Of a stretch of DNA of 64,000 nt, positions 24,462 to 32,432 are shown piece after piece. The position numbers and the translations under genes are program-made. Numbering within the stretch: the first letter of the stretch is position 1; the number at the start of each line of letters is the position of its first letter. Under the pieces are notes generated by a model. It made no database searches. It worked only from the letters and a program-made list of their open reading frames with translations, and was not told the origin of the DNA. Origin of the DNA: Novosphingobium sp. JCM 18896 (lineage in GTDB: Bacteria; Pseudomonadota; Alphaproteobacteria; Sphingomonadales; Sphingomonadaceae); contig NZ_JAPCZF010000002.1 of NCBI RefSeq assembly GCF_025938095.1, positions 248,001 to 312,000 of the forward strand. The letters are read 5' to 3'.

Positions 24462-25607
24462 ATGACCGTCGAAAAGATCATCGCCGCCGCTTCCGCCCAA
24501 ACCGGTCTTACCGAGTTCGGCGATCCTTCCGTGCTCGAAGGCCTCCAGCGCCTGCTCGACGCCTATGCCAACGAAGCCCGCTTCACCGAACGCGGCGCGG
24601 CGCTGGCCGAAGGCGACCTGGTGAACTTCATGGGCATCCGCATGAAGATCGAGGACTGGCTGGCCAAGCATCCCGAACTGCTCGACGCGCCGATCGAAAA
24701 GCCGATGTTCGTCTTCGGCCTGCCGCGCACGGGCACGACCCTGGTGATCAACCTGCTCAACGCCGATCCCGCGCGCCGCTCGTTCCTGCGCTGGGAAGCC
24801 TACGACCCCACTCCGCCCGCCCAGCCGCACGAGCTCAGCACCGGTCCGCGCTATCAGAAGATGCAGGACAAGACGCAGATGTCGCTGCAGTACATGCCAC
24901 AGATCGCCGCGATCCATTACGAGGACGCCGACAGCCCGACCGAGTGCCAGTTCCTGATGACGCCGAGCTTCTGCTCGCAGGTCTACGAATCGCAGGCCGA
25001 CATCCCGAGCTATCGCCAGTGGTTCCTGCACGAGGCCGACTATCGCCCGGCCTTCCGCCACCACAAGCGCACGCTGCAGGTGCTCCAGCAGAACACCAAG
25101 GGCCGCTGGACGCTCAAGAACCCGTGGCACCCGCTCTATCTCGACGCGCTGCACGAGACCTATCCCGACGGCCAGCTCGTCATGACCCACCGCGATCCGG
25201 CCGAAGTGGTCGGCTCGATCTGCAGCCTGATCAAGCACGTCCGCGCGATCTACAGCGACTCGGTCGACCTCAAGGGGATCGGCGAGACCTTCATGGACAC
25301 GTTCCAGATCATGATCGACCGTGCCGATGCCTTCAAGGCGAAGCACGGCGAGAACGCGATCCACGACATCCAGTACGCCGACGTCATGCGCGATCCGATC
25401 GGCGTGGTTCGCGGCATCTACGATCGCTTCGACGAGGCCTTCACCCCCGAAGCCGACGCGGCGATGCAGGCCTACATGGCCGACAACCAGAAGGGCAAGC
25501 ACGGCAAGCATTCCTACGATCTCGCCGAATACGGCCTGACCAAGGAAGGCGTGCGCGAGCGGTTCAAGAGCTACATCGAACGCTACGACATTCCCGTGAA
25601 GGGCTAA
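24462..25607 (+). CDS. Sulfotransferase family protein
   Basis: A 381-residue cytosolic PAPS-dependent sulfotransferase. The 5'-phosphosulfate loop is FGLPRTGTT (85-93), and the 3'-phosphate motif is VMTHRDPAEVVGSICSL (about 240-255). This family moves sulfate to hydroxyl groups of small molecules or lipids; bacterial acceptors are mostly unknown. It is divergent from an SDR in a region rich in oxidoreductases, so a lipid or terpenoid alcohol is a reasonable guess only. Its last codons and stop form the first unit of a 20-bp tandem triplication. Confidence 0.87.
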   Translation: MTVEKIIAAASAQTGLTEFGDPSVLEGLQRLLDAYANEARFTERGAALAEGDLVNFMGIRMKIEDWLAKHPELLDAPIEKPMFVFGLPRTGTTLVINLLNADPARRSFLRWEAYDPTPPAQPHELSTGPRYQKMQDKTQMSLQYMPQIAAIHYEDADSPTECQFLMTPSFCSQVYESQADIPSYRQWFLHEADYRPAFRHHKRTLQVLQQNTKGRWTLKNPWHPLYLDALHETYPDGQLVMTHRDPAEVVGSICSLIKHVRAIYSDSVDLKGIGETFMDTFQIMIDRADAFKAKHGENAIHDIQYADVMRDPIGVVRGIYDRFDEAFTPEADAAMQAYMADNQKGKHGKHSYDLAEYGLTKEGVRERFKSYIERYDIPVKG

Positions 25608-25652
25608 GGAGGCCCGTGAAGGGCTGAGGCGTCCGGTGAAGGGCTGAGGCTT
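25593..25652. repeat. Three tandem 20-bp units over the sulfotransferase stop codon
   Basis: Units 25593-25612, 25613-25632 and 25633-25652 share the core C(C/G)GTGAAGGGCT(A/G)AGG. The first encodes the last residues (PVKG) and the TAA stop; the later two carry TGA in the same register. It looks like recent local slippage. Confidence 0.85.
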
Positions 25653-25677
25653 TTCCTCGGGCCTCGCTCCCTCCCAT

Positions 25678-25762
25678 CGTCATTGCGAGCGTAGCGAAGC
25701 AATCCAGAGCGGCCCGCGCGACGGCCCTGGATTGCTTCGTCGCGTCGCTCCTCGCAATGACG
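25678..25762. repeat. Dispersed palindromic repeat (CGTCATTGCGAG type)
   Basis: CGTCATTGCGAG (25678-25689) is mirrored by CTCGCAATGACG (25751-25762), with inner GAAGCAATCCAG and CTGGATTGCTTC arms. The element forms one long hairpin of 85 bp. This is a widely seen REP-like intergenic repeat in many bacterial genomes. It separates the sulfotransferase from the VOC operon. Confidence 0.85.
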
Positions 25763-25796
25763 AGGCGGTGTAACAAGCACTCTCGCTGGACTTGAC

Positions 25797-25819
25797 GTGG
25801 GCGCTTAGATAGCGCCCAC
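25797..25819. promoter_or_regulatory. Perfect 9-5-9 inverted repeat upstream of VOC operon
   Basis: GTGGGCGCT, TAGAT, AGCGCCCAC, directly after CTTGAC (25791-25796) and 26 nt before the VOC start. It may be an operator or a leader hairpin. No regulator gene is adjacent to assign it. Confidence 0.45.
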
Positions 25820-25844
25820 TGCATTCACTGGCGGGAGAGAAAAC

Positions 25845-26360
25845 ATGTCGATCGGTGCGCGCTACGGCGAGCTGTTCCAGATGAGCTACATCACGCGCGA
25901 TCTCGACGCGGCGATGGACCATTGCCGCGAGGCGCTCGGCATCACCGAGTTCCACACCACCGACGCCGAGATGGAACTGATGTCGTTCGGCCAGATGCGC
26001 CCGCTCAAGGTGCGCGCGGCCATGGCCAACGTCGGCCGCAACCAGTTCGAGATCATCCAGCCGGTCGCGGGTGCGATCGAGATCTACACCGACGAGGTCG
26101 ATCTCGACGCGCACATCCTCAACTATCACCACATCGCCATCGCCGTGCGCGGCGGGATCGACAACTGGCGGGCGCTGCTCGCCGAGGTCCGCGCCAGCGG
26201 CGACGAGTTCGCCTACCTGTTCCCCACCGAACCCGGCCCCGACGACAAGCTGTGCTTCTGCTACGTCGATACCCGCAAGCGGCTCGGCCACTATACCGAG
26301 TACCTGTGGGTCGACGAGGCGATCAAGCCGATCCCGGCCATGCCCGACCTCGACGCCTGA
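25845..26360 (+). CDS. VOC (glyoxalase/dioxygenase-like) family protein
   Basis: A 171-residue protein of the vicinal oxygen chelate superfamily. It opens ELFQMSYITRDLDAAMDHCREALGI, the usual first beta-alpha unit, and has NYHHIAIAV for the second module. Possible metal ligands are H in NYHHIA and E in HYTEYLW, but one of the usual set is not clear, so catalysis is uncertain. It is the first gene of a likely four-gene operon (VOC, EthD, TIM barrel, 2-hydroxyacid dehydrogenase) with gaps of 13-31 nt. Confidence 0.82.
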   Translation: MSIGARYGELFQMSYITRDLDAAMDHCREALGITEFHTTDAEMELMSFGQMRPLKVRAAMANVGRNQFEIIQPVAGAIEIYTDEVDLDAHILNYHHIAIAVRGGIDNWRALLAEVRASGDEFAYLFPTEPGPDDKLCFCYVDTRKRLGHYTEYLWVDEAIKPIPAMPDLDA

Positions 26361-26373
26361 GGGGGAGCGACCG

Positions 26374-26811
26374 ATGTACAAGGTCCTCCACTTCATCAAG
26401 CGCAAGCCGCACCTGACCCATGCGCAGTTCAAGGCGCACTTCGAGCGCTCGCACGCGGCGATGGCGCTCAAGTTCTGCGGCCACCTGTTCGCCGACTATC
26501 GCCGCAACTACGTCGACACCGCCTGGTTCGGCGGGGATTCGCGCGTCGCGGGCAGCGGCTATGCCCAGCAGGACTGGACCTGGGACCTGATCTCCGAATG
26601 GATCCTGCCCAGCGAGGAGGCGCTCCAGGAAATCTACCGGATCATGCAGGAGCCCGACAAGGACCACCTGTTCCGCGCCGACGAGGACCGCTTCATCGAC
26701 CGCACCGCGACGGTAACCGTGATCTGCGACGTCCACGATGTCGGCACCGAGTTCGATCCCAAGGGCACCGTCTTCGACACGCCCAGCGGCGAACCGCACT
26801 GGGACGACTGA
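26374..26811 (+). CDS. EthD domain protein
   Basis: A 145-residue ferredoxin-like-fold protein. Its N-terminus MYKVLHFIKRKPHLTHAQFKAHFERSHAAM matches the EthD/stress-responsive dimeric alpha-beta barrel pattern (FxxRKPxLSxxxFxxHWExxH). Such proteins include small dehydratases and partners of ring-degrading pathways. It starts 13 nt after the VOC gene with a GGGGGAG site. Exact activity unknown. Confidence 0.8.
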   Translation: MYKVLHFIKRKPHLTHAQFKAHFERSHAAMALKFCGHLFADYRRNYVDTAWFGGDSRVAGSGYAQQDWTWDLISEWILPSEEALQEIYRIMQEPDKDHLFRADEDRFIDRTATVTVICDVHDVGTEFDPKGTVFDTPSGEPHWDD

Positions 26812-26824
26812 GCGCGGCATCGCG

Positions 26825-27628
26825 ATGAATCCCCTCGGCATCGAGTGCCTGAGCACTTTCGGGCTCGATCCCGTCGCGCTGATCGAGCTGACCGGCGACC
26901 TGGGCTGCAGTCACGTTACGCTCAATCTCGGCCCCGCGGCGAACCGGCTGTCGATCTATCCCGCGGTCTTGTTCCGCCACGACACCGCGCTCCAGCGCGC
27001 GATGAAGGCCGCGCTCGCGGACAACGGCGTGCGGATCGGCATGGTCGAGGGCTTCGCCCTGCTGCCCGACAACCAGGCCGACGATTTCGCCCGCGATCTC
27101 GACATGGTCGCCGGGCTCGGCGCGGCGGCGATCTGCGCGGTCAGCCTCGAACGCGACGTCGCACGCAGCCACGCCCAGTTCGCGCGGCTGACCGAACTCG
27201 CCTCCGAGCGCGGGCTGGTCGTCACCAGCGAACTGGGCGCGGGCGGGCTGCGGCGGCTCGACAAGGCGCTGGCAGCGGTTGCAGCCGTGTCGCACCCGTC
27301 TTTCAAACTGCTCGTGGACACGATGCACTTCTTCCGCTTCGGCGGCACGGTTGCGGCCTTCGCCGCGCTCGATCCGGCGCTGATCGGCCATATCCAGCTC
27401 TGCGACGTGCCGATGCCCGCGCTGATCGACGATTACATGACCGAAGCGCTTTACGAACGCCGCGCCCCCGGCGACGGCGACCTGCCGCTGCGCGAGTTCC
27501 TGCGCGCCGTGCCCGACGACGTGGTGATCGGCCTCGAAGTGCCGATCCGCTCGGAAGCCGAGGCGGGCCTCGGCCCGCACGAACGGCTGGCGCGCTGCCT
27601 GGCCCAGGCGCGCACGCTGATGGCTTGA
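26825..27628 (+). CDS. Xylose isomerase-like TIM barrel / sugar phosphate isomerase-epimerase family protein
   Basis: A 267-residue AP-endonuclease-2/xylose isomerase-like TIM barrel. Metal-site-like residues are visible as E (VVTSELGAG), D and H (LLVDTMHFFRF), H (GHIQLCD) and E (VIGLEVPI). The family covers isomerases, dehydratases and epimerases. It begins 13 nt after the EthD gene and is 31 nt before the dehydrogenase, so it is likely part of the same catabolic operon. Substrate not readable. Confidence 0.8.
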   Translation: MNPLGIECLSTFGLDPVALIELTGDLGCSHVTLNLGPAANRLSIYPAVLFRHDTALQRAMKAALADNGVRIGMVEGFALLPDNQADDFARDLDMVAGLGAAAICAVSLERDVARSHAQFARLTELASERGLVVTSELGAGGLRRLDKALAAVAAVSHPSFKLLVDTMHFFRFGGTVAAFAALDPALIGHIQLCDVPMPALIDDYMTEALYERRAPGDGDLPLREFLRAVPDDVVIGLEVPIRSEAEAGLGPHERLARCLAQARTLMA

Positions 27629-27659
27629 CCGCGCAAGCGAAGCGCGGGACCTTCGTGCC

Positions 27660-28664
27660 ATGCGCTTCGCCGTCTTCGGAACCCAGCCCTACGACCGCCG
27701 CTATCTGACCGCGGCCAATGCGGACCGGCACGCGTTGGTCTTCCTCGAGCCCAGGCTCGATGCCCAGACCGCGGGATTGGCGACGGGCTGCCAGGCGGTC
27801 TGCGCCTTCGTCAACGATCGGCTCGATGCCGAGGTGCTCGAGACGCTCGCCGGCCTGGGCGTGGGCATCGTCGCCTTGCGCTGCGCGGGCTTCAACAACG
27901 TCGATCTCGCCGCGGCCGAGCGGCTTGGCCTGCCCGTGGTGCGCGTGCCCGCCTATTCGCCGCACGCCGTCGCCGAGTTCACGATCGGCCTGCTGCTCGC
28001 GCTCGACCGCAAGATCCACCGCGCCTGGGCGCGCACGCGCGAGAACAATTTCGCGCTCGACGGCCTGGTCGGCCGCAATCTCCATGGCAGGGTCGCCGGC
28101 GTGGTCGGCACGGGCAAGATCGGCGCGCTCGTCGCGCGGACCTTGCGCGCGGGCTTCGGCTGCGAGGTGCTGGCCAGCGATCTGGTCGAGGACCCCGAGC
28201 TCGTCGCGCTCGGCGTGCGCTACGTGCCGCGCGACGAACTGCTACGGCAGAGCGAGGTCGTCACCCTGCACTGCCCGCTGACCCCCGAGACGCATCACCT
28301 GCTCGACGCCGCCACCCTGGCCGCGGTCCGCCCCGGCCTGCTCGTGGTCAACACCAGCCGCGGCGGGCTGATCGACACCGCAGCGCTGATCCAGGCGCTC
28401 AAGCGCGGCACGATCGGCGGCGTCGCGCTCGACGTCTACGAGCAAGAGGGCGACCTGTTCTTCCGCGACCTGTCGGACACGATCGTCCAGGACGACCTGT
28501 TCCAGCGGCTGCTGACCTTCCCCAACGTGCTCGTCACCGGCCACCAGGCCTTCCTCACCGAAGAGGCCCTGACCGCGATCGCCGAGACCACCCTGGCCAG
28601 CCTCGACGATTTCGCTGCGGGCCGCCCGCTCGCGCACCGGATCGGCACCGGACATCTGCGCTGA
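27660..28664 (+). CDS. D-2-hydroxyacid dehydrogenase (D-lactate dehydrogenase type)
   Basis: A 334-residue enzyme of the D-isomer 2-hydroxyacid dehydrogenase family. It has the Rossmann motif GTGKIG (about 151-156), Asp for NAD (LASDL), the catalytic Arg stretch VVNTSRGGLIDT and the catalytic His in LVTGHQAFLTEEAL. The layout, including the YEQEGDLFFRD loop, matches fermentative D-lactate dehydrogenase (LdhA). It could turn pyruvate into D-lactate or act on another 2-ketoacid from the upstream operon. Confidence 0.9.
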   Translation: MRFAVFGTQPYDRRYLTAANADRHALVFLEPRLDAQTAGLATGCQAVCAFVNDRLDAEVLETLAGLGVGIVALRCAGFNNVDLAAAERLGLPVVRVPAYSPHAVAEFTIGLLLALDRKIHRAWARTRENNFALDGLVGRNLHGRVAGVVGTGKIGALVARTLRAGFGCEVLASDLVEDPELVALGVRYVPRDELLRQSEVVTLHCPLTPETHHLLDAATLAAVRPGLLVVNTSRGGLIDTAALIQALKRGTIGGVALDVYEQEGDLFFRDLSDTIVQDDLFQRLLTFPNVLVTGHQAFLTEEALTAIAETTLASLDDFAAGRPLAHRIGTGHLR

Positions 28665-28728
28665 CCTCACCATTTGGGGATCGTCGGCGGTCGCGGCGGC
28701 GCGCATCGTCGCGGCAAGGGAGAGCGCC

Positions 28729-29313
28729 ATGCTGACGATCCACCACCTGCGCCAATCGGTATCCGACCGCGTGATCTGGCTCTGCGAGGAGCTGGGCCTG
28801 CCCTATCGGCTCGAGACCTACGACCGCGAGCCGAGCATGGCCGCGCCGCCGCCCTACAAGGCGCTGACGCGCTTCGGCACGGCGCCGGTGATCACGGACG
28901 GCGCCCTCACGCTCGGCGAATCGGGGGCAATCGTCGAATATGTCTGCCGCAAGCACGCCGGCGGACGCCTGATGCCCGGCGCCGACCATGCGGACTTCGC
29001 CGACTATCTGTTCTGGTTCCACTTCGCCAACGGCTCGATGGTGCCGGCCTTCATGATCGAGCACGTCACCACTGCCGCCGGCATTCCCGCGGGCCCCAGC
29101 CCCACGCGCGGCGAGCGCGTGGTCGCGATGATCGAGGCCCGGCTCGGCGAAGCGCCCTATTTCGCCGGCAGCGAATTCACCGCCGCCGACGTGATGATGG
29201 CGCTGCCGCGCTTAGCCGAACGCTTCGATCTGGACGCCCTGCCCAATATCCGCGGCTATCTCGATCGCGTCACCGCACGCCCCGCCTGGCAACGCACCGA
29301 CGCGCTACGCTAG
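28729..29313 (+). CDS. Glutathione S-transferase
   Basis: A 194-residue GST with an N-terminal thioredoxin-like domain (SDRVIWLCEELGLPYRLETYDRE; APVITDGALTLGESGAIVEYV) and a C-terminal helical domain (FAGSEFTAADVMMALPRL). The ESGAI motif is the glutathione gamma-glutamyl site. It is shorter than average but complete, with GGGAG before the ATG. Its end is convergent with a GFA protein, 6 nt apart. It may detoxify electrophilic products of the neighbouring catabolic genes. Confidence 0.92.
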   Translation: MLTIHHLRQSVSDRVIWLCEELGLPYRLETYDREPSMAAPPPYKALTRFGTAPVITDGALTLGESGAIVEYVCRKHAGGRLMPGADHADFADYLFWFHFANGSMVPAFMIEHVTTAAGIPAGPSPTRGERVVAMIEARLGEAPYFAGSEFTAADVMMALPRLAERFDLDALPNIRGYLDRVTARPAWQRTDALR

Positions 29314-29319
29314 CGCCGC

Positions 29320-29724
29320 TCAGGCCGGCGGCGCCGGATAGCGCTCGAACTGCGGCAGGTCCTGCGGATGCTCCATCCAGGCGATGCGCTCGGCCGTCTG
29401 GACGTGGCACTGCAGCGGCAAGCTATCGGGCACATCGAGCGTCGCGGTCTGCACGTCGATCTGCCCGGGGAACACGCTTTCGTTGGTGTAGAACAGGCTC
29501 GTTCCGCAATCGCCGCAGAAGTGGCGCTGTGCGAGCTCGGACGAAGCATAGGCCTTGGGCGCGCCGTCGATCGTCACCGCCTCGCGCGCGAACAGGGCCC
29601 AGGACACACCCGGCGCCCCGGTCGCGCGACGACAATCGCTGCAGTGGCAGAGCGCGTGATAGACGGGCTCGCCCGCAACGGCATAGCTGATCGCCCCGCA
29701 ATGACAGCCGCCCTTCGCTTCCAT
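29320..29724 (-). CDS. GFA family (glutathione-dependent formaldehyde-activating-like) protein
   Basis: A 134-residue zinc protein with the Cys signature of the GFA/CENP-V fold: GGCHCGAISY, ALCHCSDCRR and FCGDCGTSLFY. Seven conserved Cys are present for two zinc sites. Most family members have unknown substrates; glutathione adduct chemistry is known for the founder. It is convergent with the GST gene, an interesting pairing but not proof of joint work. Confidence 0.9.
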   Translation of the reverse strand: MEAKGGCHCGAISYAVAGEPVYHALCHCSDCRRATGAPGVSWALFAREAVTIDGAPKAYASSELAQRHFCGDCGTSLFYTNESVFPGQIDVQTATLDVPDSLPLQCHVQTAERIAWMEHPQDLPQFERYPAPPA

Positions 29725-29803
29725 GATCGTCCCTTCCTTGCGATTCGTGATCGGAAGGTAACCCCTCGATCAGAACAAATAAAGAACGAATATCGCCGGA
29801 AGC

Positions 29804-30526
29804 TCAGGCCTCGTTGGTCGAGAAGAAGGTCTTGCCCGCCGCCAGCTTGAGCGGCCTGCCCGATCCCGCGGGCACAGTCGCCGGCCAGCGCGTACCGAGC
29901 TTGCGCGCCCGCGCGATCCGCGTGATCGAAACCGCGTCGCCCTGGTTGCCGCCAAGCACGTGATAGGCATCGTCATCCTCGCCAGCATAGAAACCGACGT
30001 GGCCCGCCCAGCTATTGTCCCTATCCTCGCGCCAGAATACGATCACCGCACCGAGCTGCGGTTCGCAAGCCGCGCCGAAGCGCAACCAGTTGCGCGCACC
30101 GAGCGGATTATTCGGCAGCGCCTCGTCGACCAGCGTGCTCGAAATGCAATGGGCGGTGAACAGCCCGCACCACGGTCTGTCGTCCTGCCCATAGTCGATT
30201 CCGGCCTGGTTCGCCCAGTCGAGGATGAGCGGATTGTTGCGCGGTCCGACCGCCTCGCGAACGCCGATCAGCCGCCTCGCCTCCTGGAACCACGGCATCG
30301 CGGGATCGTCGGCCGGAGCCACCGCCGGCAGGGTCGTGGCGCCGAACAGCGCGGCCAGCGTGTGCGGGCCGACGATGCCATCGACCAGCAGGCCCGAGGC
30401 GGCCTGGAACCGCCGGATCGCGCCGCGCGTTCGCGGACCGTTGATCCCGTCGATCGTGCCGGGATCGAAGCCCCGGCGCGCCAGCTCGTGCTGAATGCGC
30501 TCGATGATTTCCCTGGACTTGCTCAC
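29804..30526 (-). CDS. Peptidoglycan-binding and CHAP-like (TIGR02594-type) hydrolase
   Basis: A 240-residue protein. An N-terminal peptidoglycan-binding repeat (about 8-60; IQHELARRGFDPGTIDGINGPRTRGAIRRFQAASGLLVDGIVG) is followed by an NlpC/P60-CHAP-like domain with catalytic Cys in RPWCGLFTAHC and His in WAGHVGFY. GTG 30526 follows AGGAGG with a 7-nt spacer. No signal peptide is seen, as in endolysins of phages or gene-transfer agents. No phage gene lies nearby, so it is a lone lysin or a remnant. Confidence 0.82.
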   Translation of the reverse strand: MSKSREIIERIQHELARRGFDPGTIDGINGPRTRGAIRRFQAASGLLVDGIVGPHTLAALFGATTLPAVAPADDPAMPWFQEARRLIGVREAVGPRNNPLILDWANQAGIDYGQDDRPWCGLFTAHCISSTLVDEALPNNPLGARNWLRFGAACEPQLGAVIVFWREDRDNSWAGHVGFYAGEDDDAYHVLGGNQGDAVSITRIARARKLGTRWPATVPAGSGRPLKLAAGKTFFSTNEA

Positions 30527-30635
30527 GTTCCACCCTCCTGCTCGCCATTGCGCAGGCGAGCAGGTCACGCGCGGCGGCGACCGCGAACGCGGGGTGGGTC
30601 CGTTTCGGGGATTTAAGCCAGATCAGCCGGCAAGA

Positions 30636-31487
30636 TCAGCTGCCGTCGTCGTTGACCGAGGTCATGCCCGGACGTTCGGCGCCCATGCCCGAGAAGCCGA
30701 TCGAATAGCCGCCGTCGACCGGCAGGATCACGCCGGTGACATAGGCCGCCTCGTCGCTGGCGAGGAACAGCGCGGCATTGGCGATGTCCTTGGCCAGGCC
30801 CCAGCGGTCGAGCGGGATGCCGGCGAGCTTGGGGAAGTCCGACGGCGGCTCGGCATGGGTCTGCGAGGCGCCGACCAGGCCCGTCCACATCGTACCCGGC
30901 GCGATCGCGTTGATACGGATGTTCTTGTCCGAATAGTCGAGCGCCGCGGTCTTGGTCAGCTGGTTCACGCCGGCCTTGGCCGCGCCATAGACCGAGTGGT
31001 GCTTCCACCCGACCACGCCCGAGGCCGAAGTGGTGTTCACGATCGATCCGCCACCGGTCTTGAGCATCGAGATGATGCCGTACTTCATGCCCAGCCAGGC
31101 GCCCTTGATGTTGGTGCTGTGGACCTTGTCCCAGATCTCGCTGGTCTGCTTGTGCAGCGGCGCCATCGGGCCGCCGAAGCCGGCATTGTTGCAGAGGATG
31201 TCGAGCCGGCCGAATTCCTTCTCAGCCGTGGCGATCATGGCCTGGACGTCGTCCTCGTTCGAGACGTCGCAATGCACGGCCACGGCGCGCACGGCATTGG
31301 CGCCCGAGCCGCCGCCGCTGACCGGGAACTGGGCATTGAGCGCCGCGGCGACCTCTTCCTGCTTGCCGCTGATGTCGGCGAGCACGACCTGCGCGCCCTC
31401 GGACGAAAACAGCTCGGCCATCGCCTTGCCCATGCCCGAACCGGCGCCGGTGATCACGGCGATCTTGTTGTCGAGTCTTCCAGCCAC
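30636..31487 (-). CDS. Short-chain dehydrogenase/reductase (SDR)
   Basis: A 283-residue classical SDR with TGAGSGMG (13-20), CNNAGFGG and SVYGAAKAG (Tyr, Lys). The C-terminal stretch is VTGVILPVDGGYSIG, typical of the FabG-like group. An insertion (FPVSGGGSGANAVR) lengthens the loop before the third strand, and a 20-residue tail extends beyond the core. The start is GTG 31487 with AGGAGA upstream. It is followed by no close gene and preceded 68 nt away by another SDR on the same strand. Confidence 0.9.
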   Translation of the reverse strand: MAGRLDNKIAVITGAGSGMGKAMAELFSSEGAQVVLADISGKQEEVAAALNAQFPVSGGGSGANAVRAVAVHCDVSNEDDVQAMIATAEKEFGRLDILCNNAGFGGPMAPLHKQTSEIWDKVHSTNIKGAWLGMKYGIISMLKTGGGSIVNTTSASGVVGWKHHSVYGAAKAGVNQLTKTAALDYSDKNIRINAIAPGTMWTGLVGASQTHAEPPSDFPKLAGIPLDRWGLAKDIANAALFLASDEAAYVTGVILPVDGGYSIGFSGMGAERPGMTSVNDDGS

Positions 31488-31555
31488 AGCGTCTCTCCTT
31501 GGTATCCGATCCGACCTTGCGGCCCCCGGCTTTGTCTTGTCTTCGTCTTTGGCGA

Positions 31556-32308
31556 TCAGGCGGTCGTGTCGATCGTCGGCCGCACGGTGATCTCGGCGAT
31601 GTTCACATGCCGCGGCATCGACAGCATGAAGACGATCGTCTCGCCGATCTCCGACGGCTGCACCGCGCCGTCCTTGGCGACATGCGCGGCGATGGCGTCG
31701 CGCCAGTTCGGGTTCGAAATACCCGAGGCGACCTCGGTGCTCGTCGCGCCCGGCATCAGATAGGCGACGCGGACGTTCTTGCCGCCGAGTTCCTGACGCA
31801 GGGCGTCGGTCATCGAATTGGCCGCGTGCTTGGACGCCGAATAGGCGTTGGTCTGCGGACCGCCCTTGCGCCCGGCCAGCGAGGTGATGTTGATGATGTC
31901 GCCGCCGCCCTGCGCGAGCATGTGCGGCACGGCCGCCGACCAAGAATAGAGCGTGGCGAAGACGTTGATGTCGAAGACGCGGCGATATTCGGCGATGTCG
32001 ACGCCCTCGATGCCGCCGGCCTGCATGACCCCGGCCGAATTGATCAGGATGTCGATCCGGCCGAACGCCGCGACCGTATCCTCGACCGCCTTGATCGCCT
32101 CGGCCTCGACCGTGGCGTCGCCGGGCAGCGCCAGAGCTTTCCCGCCGAGCGATTCGATCTGCGCGACGAGTTCGGCGAGCCGATCCGCACGGCGCGCCGA
32201 AAGCGCGACGGTCGCGCCCGCACGCGCCAGTTCGAGCGCCGTTCCCGCGCCGATTCCCGAGGATGCACCCGTTACGAGCGCGACTTTACCGACCAGCGTC
32301 TGTGCCAT
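31556..32308 (-). CDS. Short-chain dehydrogenase/reductase (SDR)
   Basis: A 250-residue SDR with TGASSGIG, ILINSAGVM (Ser for the second Asn of NNAG) and NAYSASKHA. The SARRADR after strand two suggests NADP(H). The C-terminal half resembles the YdfG/clavaldehyde dehydrogenase-like group. ATG 32308 follows GAGGA with an 8-nt spacer. A perfect 7-2-7 inverted repeat lies 91 nt upstream, a possible operator. It probably shares a transcript with the SDR at 30636-31487. Confidence 0.9.
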   Translation of the reverse strand: MAQTLVGKVALVTGASSGIGAGTALELARAGATVALSARRADRLAELVAQIESLGGKALALPGDATVEAEAIKAVEDTVAAFGRIDILINSAGVMQAGGIEGVDIAEYRRVFDINVFATLYSWSAAVPHMLAQGGGDIINITSLAGRKGGPQTNAYSASKHAANSMTDALRQELGGKNVRVAYLMPGATSTEVASGISNPNWRDAIAAHVAKDGAVQPSEIGETIVFMLSMPRHVNIAEITVRPTIDTTA

Positions 32309-32398
32309 GATCTCAATCCTCACCCGGCGCCAAAATGTATCCAATGCGCCTCGTTCTTGCTTCCTTGTCGATCGCGCCGGGACTGTCAATCCCGGATA

Positions 32399-32414
32399 TT
32401 GAACAGGTGTTCAA
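32399..32414. promoter_or_regulatory. Perfect 7-2-7 inverted repeat TTGAACA-GG-TGTTCAA, likely operator
   Basis: Lies 91 nt upstream of the SDR start at 32308 and 19 nt before the end of the outer-membrane gene. A second small inverted repeat (CCGGGA/TCCCGG, 32377-32395) is next to it. The form is that of a TetR-family site; no regulator is adjacent, so one of the TetR proteins at 14.5-23.5 kb could act here. Confidence 0.5.
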
Positions 32415-32432
32415 ACCCGGCGACGGAGCCCA

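Noticed and set aside
13734..32308. The accessory region as a prophage or genomic island
   Set aside because: There is no integrase, transposase, flanking repeat or clear change in base use; only the lone lysin and dispersed repeats hint at mobility.
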